This document shows positions 54,964-64,000 of a stretch of 64,000 bases of DNA, piece by piece. Position numbers and translations under genes: made by a program. A model generated the notes under the pieces. That model made no database searches. It was not told the DNA's origin and saw only the letters and a list, made by a program, of their open reading frames with translations. This DNA is from Pseudomonas putida (GTDB lineage Bacteria > Pseudomonadota > Gammaproteobacteria > Pseudomonadales > Pseudomonadaceae): assembly GCF_028682475.1 (NCBI RefSeq), contig NZ_JANHLE010000002.1:186001-250000 (forward strand). Direction: 5' to 3'. The first letter of the stretch is position 1, and each line of letters begins with the position of its first letter.

Positions 54964-55438
54964 CTTCAATCACCACAAAGCTCTGGTGCTTTGCACCCAG
55001 GTTCAAGCTGACTTCATCATCTTCGCCCTTACCCAGTAAACACTGCCCCAACGGAGAGCGCGGGGTAATCACGGTGACCAGTTGTTCCCCTTGGCCAATC
55101 TTCAACCCCGCGCCTTCAGGCCCGAGAAACAGACGCTGGCAGGTGCCGTTCTCGGCTTCCAGGGTCACCAGGTTGCTGATTTGAATGCCGCGGGCCGGGT
55201 CGTAATCGCGAAGTACCAAGTGCTCAAACGCCGCCCGTGCCTGACGGATTTCCTCCATGCGCCGGGCTTGCCCGGTTGCCAGATAGGAGGCCTCCAAGCC
55301 CAGCGTGTCGTACTTGTTTTCGGCGATATTCTCTTCGGCGGTGGCCGCTTCATAAGCGGTCTGCGCTGCGCGCTGGGCCACGTCGAGGTCGAAGCTCAGG
55401 GTGTCGATGATGCGTTGCAGCAGGTCGGCTTTGTGCAT
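54956..55438 (-). CDS. GreA/GreB family transcription-factor-like protein
   Basis: 160 aa from the ATG at 55438. A long helical N-domain (about 1-75) precedes a GreA/GreB-type C-terminal domain with VTVITPRSPLGQCLLGK. The usual acidic tip (DE between two helices) is not obvious, as in nucleoside-diphosphate-kinase-regulator or Gfh-type relatives. It would bind the RNA polymerase secondary channel. The start gives 4 nt spacing to the upstream small gene. Confidence 0.8.
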   Translation of the reverse strand: MHKADLLQRIIDTLSFDLDVAQRAAQTAYEAATAEENIAENKYDTLGLEASYLATGQARRMEEIRQARAAFEHLVLRDYDPARGIQISNLVTLEAENGTCQRLFLGPEGAGLKIGQGEQLVTVITPRSPLGQCLLGKGEDDEVSLNLGAKHQSFVVIEVS

Positions 55439-55442
55439 GGCG

Positions 55443-55829
55443 TCAGTTACAGAATTCCAGGACGAGGGCACGACTCTTCTCGGTCGGCGCGGTGCGGTTC
55501 TGTTGCAGCCAGAACTGGCACTTGGGGTTGGAAAGATTACGCACACTGCCTTCGGCCTGTTGCTCGGCCTGCTGCAGTTCCTGATGGCGCAGGATCTGTT
55601 TGTACTGCTCGAACATCTGACTCTGCTGCTGCGCTGCGGCGCCAGAGCCTGGTGTGGCGGCTGGCGGAATCAGCATCTGGCGCACGGGCTCGACTGTTTC
55701 GGGGAGCAGGCGCCAGGCCAGCCACAGGCTCAAGGCAATGGCAACGGCACCCAGCCACAAGCCCAGGGCGATACACAGGATCAATTGCACAGGCTTGAAG
55801 GTGAAGCGCGGTTCGTCAGGGCGGGGCAT
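55443..55829 (-). CDS. Hypothetical single-pass membrane protein
   Basis: 128 aa. One helix at about 14-42 (LILCIALGLWLGAVAIALSLW), then a Gln/Ala-rich periplasmic region with QQQSQMFEQYKQILRHQEL and two Cys (KCQFW and EFCN) that may form a disulfide. No family recognised. Likely cotranscribed with the downstream GreA/GreB-like gene (4 nt gap). Confidence 0.7.
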   Translation of the reverse strand: MPRPDEPRFTFKPVQLILCIALGLWLGAVAIALSLWLAWRLLPETVEPVRQMLIPPAATPGSGAAAQQQSQMFEQYKQILRHQELQQAEQQAEGSVRNLSNPKCQFWLQQNRTAPTEKSRALVLEFCN

Positions 55830-55951
55830 GATGGCCTCCTGGCCAGGTCAGGGATGTTCATTGTCGCACGGTGCAACGGGTTTTTTTCGCGACACGCTTT
55901 TGTCTGCGATGATTTACCCGGACAATCGGCGCTTTTTCCAAGGGGCCAGCG

Positions 55952-57085
55952 ATGAAAGCGGACTGGGACATCTTCTGTTGTGTCGTCGATAACTACGGCG
56001 ATATCGGTGTGACCTGGCGTCTGGCCCGGCAACTGGTCGCCGAGCAGGGGGTGGCGGTGCGCCTGTGGGTGGATGACCTCAGCGCCTTCGCCCGCATCTG
56101 CCCCGAGGCAGACGCCCAGGCCCCGCGCCAATGGCAGCAGGGTGTGCAGGTCTGCCACTGGCTGCCGGACTGGCAGCCCACCCCAGTCGCCGATGTGGTC
56201 ATCGGCGCTTTTGCTTGTCAGTTGCCCGCTGCTTATGTGCAGGCAATGCTCGATTGCCCGCGTGCGCCCCTGTGGCTGAACCTGGAATACCTCAGCGCTG
56301 AAGGCTGGGTCGAAGGTTGCCATGGTTTGCCTTCACCGCAGCCCAATGGTCTGCGCAAAGTGTTTTTCTTTCCCGGCTTTACCGCAAAAACCGGCGGCCT
56401 GCTGCGAGAGGGCACTCTGCTGGCGCGACGCGCGGCGTTCGAACAGGACCCGGCTGCCCGCCAGGCATTTCTTCAACGCCTGGGCGTGATCCCGGCCAGC
56501 GGCGCCCGCCTGATCTCACTGTTCGCCTATGAGAACGCGAGCCTGGCCAGCTGGCTCGATGCGCTGGCCGCCGACAATCGTGACAACCATTTGCTGGTGC
56601 CCGAGGGGCGTATTCTGGGGAATGTGCAGGCCTGGCTGGGCGATGGTGATCTGCAGGCGGGCAAGCTGGCAAGGCGTGGCGCGCTGACCGTGCAGATCCT
56701 GCCTTTCGTCAGCCAGGATGACTACGATCAGCTGCTGTGGAGCTGCGACTTCAATGCCGTGCGCGGCGAAGACTCGTTCGTGCGCGCACAATGGGCAGGG
56801 CGCCCGTTGCTGTGGCATATCTATATCCAGGAAGAGTACGCCCACTGGGAAAAACTCGAAGCGTTCCTCGATCACTACGTCGAGGGATTGTCGCCGTCGG
56901 CCAAGGCGGCGCTGGTCGATTTGTGGCGTGCCTGGAACATGGATCGCGACATGGCGCAGGCCTGGCAACAGGTGCTTGAACACTGGGCCGAGCTCGATCA
57001 GCACGCCCGCCGCTGGAGCGCCGTGCAGGCCGCTCAGCCGGACCTTGCCACGGCGCTGGTGAAGTTTTACCGAAATTGGCTATGA
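55952..57085 (+). CDS. earP: EF-P arginine rhamnosyltransferase EarP
   Basis: 377 aa. The N-terminal DIFCCVVDNYGDIGVTWRLARQL, the Asp of GDIG and the C-terminal nucleotide-sugar site (NAVRGEDSFVRAQWAGRP) identify EarP. It attaches rhamnose from dTDP-rhamnose to Arg32 of EF-P, which lets ribosomes pass proline stretches. efp follows 48 nt downstream and carries Arg32. Divergent from the small membrane-protein gene. Confidence 0.95.
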   Translation: MKADWDIFCCVVDNYGDIGVTWRLARQLVAEQGVAVRLWVDDLSAFARICPEADAQAPRQWQQGVQVCHWLPDWQPTPVADVVIGAFACQLPAAYVQAMLDCPRAPLWLNLEYLSAEGWVEGCHGLPSPQPNGLRKVFFFPGFTAKTGGLLREGTLLARRAAFEQDPAARQAFLQRLGVIPASGARLISLFAYENASLASWLDALAADNRDNHLLVPEGRILGNVQAWLGDGDLQAGKLARRGALTVQILPFVSQDDYDQLLWSCDFNAVRGEDSFVRAQWAGRPLLWHIYIQEEYAHWEKLEAFLDHYVEGLSPSAKAALVDLWRAWNMDRDMAQAWQQVLEHWAELDQHARRWSAVQAAQPDLATALVKFYRNWL

Positions 57086-57133
57086 TATGCGGCCTCGATT
57101 TTTGTAAATCCATCCAAATTCGGATATCTCGCA

Positions 57134-57703
57134 ATGAAAACTGGTAAAGAACTGAAACCCGGTACCGTACTGCGGATCGACAACGACCCGTGGCTGGTTC
57201 AGAAAGCTGAATTCACCAAGTCGGGCCGTAACAGCGCGATCATGAAGACCAAGCTGAAGAACCTGCTGACCGGCTACAAGACCGAAACCGTTTACTCGGC
57301 TGACGACAAGCTGGACGACGTGATCCTGGATCGCAAAGAAGCGACCCTGTCGTTCATCAGCGGTGACACCTACACCTTCATGGACACCACTGACTACACC
57401 ATGTACGAGCTGAACGCCGAAGACATCGAGGCCGTTCTGCCGTTCATCGAAGAAGGCATGACCGACGTCTGCGAAGCCGTGTTCTTCGAAGGCCGTCTGG
57501 TTTCGGTTGAACTGCCGACCACCATCGTTCGTCAGGTTGACTACACCGAAGGTTCCGCGCGCGGCGACACTTCGGGCAAGGTCATGAAGCCTGCCAAACT
57601 GAAAAACGGCACCGAGCTGAGCGTTGCTGACTTCATCGAAATCGGCGACATGATCGAGATCGATACCCGCGAAGGTGGCTCCTACAAGGGCCGCGCCAAG
57701 TAA
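57134..57703 (+). CDS. efp: Elongation factor P
   Basis: 189 aa, three-domain EF-P. Arg32 lies in the loop TKSGRNSA, the residue rhamnosylated by EarP, so this belongs to the Arg-type branch and not the lysine-modified one. The C-terminal [17 protein letters not shown] is typical. A -10-like TATGAT lies at the end of earP (57081-57086), so a private promoter is possible. Confidence 0.97.
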   Translation: MKTGKELKPGTVLRIDNDPWLVQKAEFTKSGRNSAIMKTKLKNLLTGYKTETVYSADDKLDDVILDRKEATLSFISGDTYTFMDTTDYTMYELNAEDIEAVLPFIEEGMTDVCEAVFFEGRLVSVELPTTIVRQVDYTEGSARGDTSGKVMKPAKLKNGTELSVADFIEIGDMIEIDTREGGSYKGRAK

Positions 57704-57718
57704 TACTGGCGTTTCGCA

Positions 57719-57747
57719 CAAAAAACCCGGCCTTGGCCGGGTTTTTT
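57719..57747 (+). terminator. Rho-independent terminator of efp
   Basis: AAAAAACCCGGCC, TT loop, GGCCGGGTTTTTT; symmetrical, so it could also serve the convergent ohr gene. Confidence 0.9.
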
Positions 57748-57765
57748 CATGCCTGGGATTTATCC

Positions 57766-58194
57766 TCAGACGCTGACGTGCAAGCGCACATCAACGTTGC
57801 CGCGGGTGGCGTTGGAGTACGGGCAGACCTGGTGGGCTGCGTCTACCAGCGCTTGCGCCTCGGCTTGTTGCAGGCCTGGCAGGTCGATATTCAGGTCGAT
57901 ATCCAGACCAAAACCGCCGGGGATCTGGCCGATGCCGACCTTGGCGGTGATCGAGCTGTCGGCCGGCAGCGCTTTTTTCTGCTGGCCGGCAACGAACTTC
58001 AGGGCGCCGATGAAGCAGGCCGAGTAGCCGGCGGCGAACATTTGCTCAGGGTTGGTGCCGTCACCACCCGCGCCACCCAGTTCCTTGGGGGTGCTCAGCT
58101 TGACTTCGAGCTTGCCATCGCTGGAGCGCGAGCTGCCGTCGCGACCGCCGGTGGATTTGGCTTCGGCAATGTACAGAGGAGTGACCTTTTGCAT
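57766..58194 (-). CDS. ohr: Organic hydroperoxide resistance protein Ohr
   Basis: 142 aa from the ATG at 58194. Catalytic Cys60 (GYSACF) and resolving Cys124 (HQVCPYSNATRGN) are in the canonical places. It reduces organic and lipid hydroperoxides using lipoyl-linked thiols. Instead of the usual MarR-type ohrR, a LysR gene lies upstream in the same direction. Next to efp, as PA2850/PA2851 in my memory of PAO1. Confidence 0.96.
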   Translation of the reverse strand: MQKVTPLYIAEAKSTGGRDGSSRSSDGKLEVKLSTPKELGGAGGDGTNPEQMFAAGYSACFIGALKFVAGQQKKALPADSSITAKVGIGQIPGGFGLDIDLNIDLPGLQQAEAQALVDAAHQVCPYSNATRGNVDVRLHVSV

Positions 58195-58274
58195 CTTGAG
58201 CCTCGCTTGTGAGTTGCGCCGCAGCGCTGAGTGGTACGCAGTTGAATTTAGCACGCAGCCCATGAGCGCACTGA

Positions 58275-59228
58275 TTACCAGCGCAGCTCGCTTTGCAGGG
58301 CCAGATCCCAGGGCGGCACGGGGCTGAAGCGGCTCTTGAGGAATTCGAGCAGCAAACGGCTGCGAGAGTTCGTTTCATGTTCCAGGCGCAAGGCATAAAT
58401 GCCGCTGGATTCGGCTGCCGGCAGACCGTTTTCGCAGAACAGCGGCAACAGTTCGCCGCGCAGCAGGTATTCGCTGATCAGCCAGGTCGGCAAGTGGGCG
58501 ATGCCCAGGCCGGCCAGGGCGCCGAACAACAGGGTCTCGGCGTTGTTGGCGCTCATGCGCATGCGCGTAGGGCGATACAGACGCAATTGGCCGTCGACGG
58601 CGAAGCGCCAGGCGAACGGCGGGGCCAGGCCGTCCCAGTCCAGGCCGTCATGTTCGGGCAGTTCAGCGGGGCTGGCGGGCACCCCCCGGGCTGCCAGGTA
58701 AGCGGGGCTGGCGCAGGCAATGCGCACCATGTAGGCCAAGGGCGTGGCCACCAGACGGGTATCGGCCAAGGGGCCTGCGCGCAGCACCAGATCGACTTCG
58801 CCCAGGTGCGAGCCATGCAGGTCGACAAAGCTGTCGATCAGACGCAGCTGCACATCGAGCCCGGGGTAGGCGACCAGAAAGTCGGCGATGGCCGGGGCCA
58901 GATGGCGGCGCCCGAACGCTGCTGGCGCGTCAATGCGGATTAGGCCCTCCGGGGCGTTGCTCAACGACACCGCCTCGGCACGGGCCAGGCGCAGCTCTTC
59001 GACGATGCGCCGGGCCCGCTCGGCAAAGGCGTTGCCTGCTGGAGTCGGGCGCACGGCGTGGGTGCTGCGCACAAACAGACGGCTGCCGACAGCGCTTTCG
59101 AGGGTATCGATGCGCCGTGCCACGGCGGAAGGGGTCAGCGGGTGGCGGCGGGCGGTGGCGGAAAAGCTGCCGGTTTCCAGTACATCCAGAAACAGGCTGA
59201 GTTGTTCGGTGAGGGCGTCCGGGTTCAT
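58275..59228 (-). CDS. LysR-type transcriptional regulator
   Basis: 317 aa with winged helix (FLDVLETGSFSATARRHPLT) and a full effector domain. It precedes ohr by 80 nt on the same strand and is divergent from the TauE/SafE gene at 59340 by 111 nt, which it more probably controls. Ligand unknown. Confidence 0.9.
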   Translation of the reverse strand: MNPDALTEQLSLFLDVLETGSFSATARRHPLTPSAVARRIDTLESAVGSRLFVRSTHAVRPTPAGNAFAERARRIVEELRLARAEAVSLSNAPEGLIRIDAPAAFGRRHLAPAIADFLVAYPGLDVQLRLIDSFVDLHGSHLGEVDLVLRAGPLADTRLVATPLAYMVRIACASPAYLAARGVPASPAELPEHDGLDWDGLAPPFAWRFAVDGQLRLYRPTRMRMSANNAETLLFGALAGLGIAHLPTWLISEYLLRGELLPLFCENGLPAAESSGIYALRLEHETNSRSRLLLEFLKSRFSPVPPWDLALQSELRW

Positions 59229-59339
59229 GGCGCTGGGTCTGCTTTTGCGTAATCGGCAAAGCCATTGTGCGTTGCTGTGCGTTTCCCCGCTAGCATCAGC
59301 TCGGTAGCATGCAGCGATTGGAATTTTTGAGAGACGGTA

Positions 59340-60089
59340 ATGATCGAGTCGGCAATGTACATAGCGCTGGGCGCTGCACTGGGGACGGTCGGCGGGCTGT
59401 TCGGCATTGGCGGCGGGCTAATCGCGATTCCGGCGCTCGGTGTGCTGTTCGGTCTTGACCAGCAACTGGCACAGGGCACAGCGCTGGTGATGGTGGTACC
59501 CAACGTGTTGCTGGCGCTATGGCGCTATCACCAGCGCAATCGCATCGAACTGCAGCATGCTGTGCCGCTGGCGGCCGCCAGTTTTATCTTTGCCTGGATT
59601 GGCTCGATCTGGGCCGTCGGTGTCGATGCGCAATCCATGCGCTTTGGTTTCGTTGTTTTTCTGGTGGCGTTGGCGGCCTGGAACCTGGCGCGCATGTTCA
59701 TGCGTACAGCCCAGCCGAGCAGTGAGCTGCGTCATCCCTGGCCTTGGCTCGGGGTGTTGGGCGGTGGCGCTGGCGTGCTGGGCGGGTTGTTTGGGGTTGG
59801 CGGCGCGGTGGTGGCCACGCCAGTGCTGACCAGCGTCTTCGGCACCACCCAGGTAGTTGCCCAGGGGTTGTCGCTGGCCCTGGCCGCACCCAGTACCGCA
59901 GTGACCTTGCTGACCTACGGCATTCACCAGCATGTGCAGTGGAGCATGGGCATCCCGCTGGCAGTGGGTGGCCTGCTGAGCATCAGTTGGGGCGTGAAAC
60001 TGGCTCACGCCTTGCCGGAAAAGGTCCTGCGTTCGCTGTTTTGCGGCTTTCTCGTACTCTGTGCGGTAATGCTGGCGTTCAAGATCTGA
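59340..60089 (+). CDS. TauE/SafE family sulfite/anion exporter
   Basis: 249 aa, eight hydrophobic helices in two homologous halves, each with a Gly-rich GGLFGIGGGL / GGLFGVGGAV motif. Family members move sulfite, sulfoacetate or related anions. Overlaps the convergent LysR gene by 11 nt. Divergent from another LysR gene. Substrate unknown. Confidence 0.87.
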   Translation: MIESAMYIALGAALGTVGGLFGIGGGLIAIPALGVLFGLDQQLAQGTALVMVVPNVLLALWRYHQRNRIELQHAVPLAAASFIFAWIGSIWAVGVDAQSMRFGFVVFLVALAAWNLARMFMRTAQPSSELRHPWPWLGVLGGGAGVLGGLFGVGGAVVATPVLTSVFGTTQVVAQGLSLALAAPSTAVTLLTYGIHQHVQWSMGIPLAVGGLLSISWGVKLAHALPEKVLRSLFCGFLVLCAVMLAFKI

Positions 60090-60933
60090 AGCCTTCGCTG
60101 ATGTAGTCGGCCATGCAGTCGGTCATTTGTGACTGGCTGTTGTTATTGCGCAGCAACATGATGCTGGCGGTCGGTAATTCGGGCAGGCCTTCGGCTGCGC
60201 CGATCACCCGCAGGTCGCTGGTGATCAGGCTCTGCAACTGGGCGGTGACCGCCAGGCCGGCACTGACCACGGCCATGATCGCCGGGGTGCTGGCACTGGT
60301 GTAGGCGATGCGGTATTCCTTGTCGATCGCATCCAGGGCATTGCAGGCCCAGGTCCGGCAGCAGCAATCGGTGTTGAACACAGCCAGCGGCAAGGGATTG
60401 TGTTCGTGTGGGCAGAATCCCTGGGCCTGAACCCATACGGCGCGCTCGCGGCGCAACAACTGACCGACTTCATGGCCGGGCTCGCAGGTGATGATGGTCA
60501 TGTCCAGATCCTGGCGTTGTATCAGCTGGCGCGAGCTTTCGCAATGCACCTCGACCTGGATCAGCGGGTAGGCCTGGGCGAAGCTGGAGAGGATGCCGGG
60601 CAGAAAGCGCATGGCATAGTCATCCGGCGTACCGATCCGCACCATGCCGACCATGTGCGGCATGCGCAGGGTGTTGAACACTTCACCATGCAACTTGAGA
60701 ATGCGCCGGGCGTAGCCGAGCAAGACCTGGCCTTCTGCGGTGAGGCGCACCTGACGGCCATCCCGTTCGAACAGCTGGCGCTGGATAATGTCTTCCTCCA
60801 GGCGTTTCATCTGCATGCTCACCGCCGACTGGGTGCGGTTGACCACTTCACCGGCGCGAGTGAAACCGCCGTATTCGGCGATGGCGACGAAGGTGCGCAG
60901 GACGTCTGAGTCGATACTCTGGTACTGGGACAT
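60079..60933 (-). CDS. LysR-type transcriptional regulator
   Basis: 284 aa; winged helix (RTFVAIAEYGGFTRAGEVV, NRTQSAVSMQMKRLEE) and a substrate-binding domain. Its end overlaps the TauE/SafE gene by 11 nt and it is divergent from the DUF1127 gene by 97 nt. Regulates unknown genes; the DUF1127 gene is a candidate. Confidence 0.9.
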   Translation of the reverse strand: MSQYQSIDSDVLRTFVAIAEYGGFTRAGEVVNRTQSAVSMQMKRLEEDIIQRQLFERDGRQVRLTAEGQVLLGYARRILKLHGEVFNTLRMPHMVGMVRIGTPDDYAMRFLPGILSSFAQAYPLIQVEVHCESSRQLIQRQDLDMTIITCEPGHEVGQLLRRERAVWVQAQGFCPHEHNPLPLAVFNTDCCCRTWACNALDAIDKEYRIAYTSASTPAIMAVVSAGLAVTAQLQSLITSDLRVIGAAEGLPELPTASIMLLRNNNSQSQMTDCMADYISEGFRS

Positions 60934-61030
60934 GGCATCAATCCCCTAGATGTATGACATAAGAAACATTCGTTGGATTGATCTTAGGCCTGCACTGACA
61001 CTGTCGTCATCCCACACGGAGGGCAAGACG

Positions 61031-61261
61031 ATGAAAGGTCAGAAATCGCTGGGCCTGATGTATTCCCAGCCGCACCACGGCGGCTTCTCCCATCTGCTCC
61101 ACAGCGCTATCGGACAATTGGCGCGCTGGCGGCAACTGCACCATCAGCGCCTGGAACTGGCGCGCTTGAGTGATGCGGCGCTGCACGATATCGGCATGAG
61201 TCGTGTCGATGTCCTGCAGGAAGTGGAGCGGCCATTCTGGGATGATCCGCTGAAGAAATGA
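61031..61261 (+). CDS. DUF1127 small Arg/His-rich protein
   Basis: 76 aa from the ATG at 61031. The C-terminal half carries the DUF1127 signature LARLSDAALHDIGMSRVDV with a preceding WRQLHHQR basic patch. Small DUF1127 proteins are often RNA-associated and tied to stress or phosphate responses in other bacteria; the role here is unknown. Confidence 0.88.
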   Translation: MKGQKSLGLMYSQPHHGGFSHLLHSAIGQLARWRQLHHQRLELARLSDAALHDIGMSRVDVLQEVERPFWDDPLKK

Positions 61262-61319
61262 GTCGCGCCATGACGGTGTCGCTACTACCTTAAGTGGGCT
61301 TGTTCTACAGGAGTCGGGC

Positions 61320-63927
<2,608 letters not shown>

Positions 63928-64000
63928 TTAACAGTTGCCGCACGCCTTGTTGCACTGGCGCCATTGACGGACAATGGCGGTTTTTGCCTGGGGCAGCGGC

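Overview
The window looks like a chromosomal segment of a fluorescens/putida-type Pseudomonas. The evidence is a high-GC core, a WbpV-WbpL-WbpM block next to comEA, EarP beside an EF-P carrying Arg32, small Pseudomonas families (DUF2897, DUF3509), several Pseudomonas-type REP palindromes, and a folE-smr-prmB-aroC order that matches my memory of P. aeruginosa PAO1. No phage, integrase, insertion sequence or CRISPR array was found.

Region 1 (1-16151) is a surface-polysaccharide (O-antigen) locus, visibly AT-richer than the rest up to about 12 kb. A leftward operon (6308 to 124) encodes a GDP-L-fucose synthase-type reductase, a large two-part glycosyltransferase, the ABC exporter pair Wzm/Wzt and an FkbM-like methyltransferase. 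A second leftward operon (11222 to 6983) encodes a GtrB-like membrane glycosyltransferase, an FAD oxidoreductase, a dolichol-phosphate-mannose-synthase-like glycosyltransferase, an aldo/keto reductase and a GtrA flippase. Rightward wbpV-wbpL-wbpM (12055-16151) make and load the initiating N-acetyl sugar. Together they would build, modify and export a polysaccharide. The five-gene GtrA/GtrB-like cassette with two oxidoreductases is the best candidate for an undescribed function.

Region 2 (16152-31173) is mixed core and accessory metabolism: comEA, two SDRs, pyrF, a quinone-reductase-like enzyme, an InaA-type kinase, an MFS/MocR divergent pair, a chemoreceptor, a BenE transporter, two thioredoxin-fold proteins, then folE, smr, a small membrane protein and a cysteine-hydrolase-family protein with Ser at the usual catalytic Cys.

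Region 3 (31361-47636) carries prmB, an alpha/beta hydrolase, aroC, an MFS transporter, an acireductone-dioxygenase-like protein that has lost two of its four metal ligands, an ankyrin protein, a ZIP transporter, ogt, an LTA-synthase-like phosphotransferase, rraB, a cytochrome c, a GATase1, corA and an acyltransferase.

Region 4 (47754-64000) contains a crotonase, tRNA-Ser(GGA), an orphan TonB receptor, an MFS transporter, an SDR/LysR divergent pair, a GreA/GreB-like factor, earP-efp, ohr followed upstream by a LysR gene, TauE/SafE, another LysR, a DUF1127 protein, a YcaQ-type glycosylase and a class II DAHP synthase. Five inverted-repeat REP-type elements sit between genes from 18.7 to 49 kb. 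All coordinates and motif calls were read by eye; no database search was possible.
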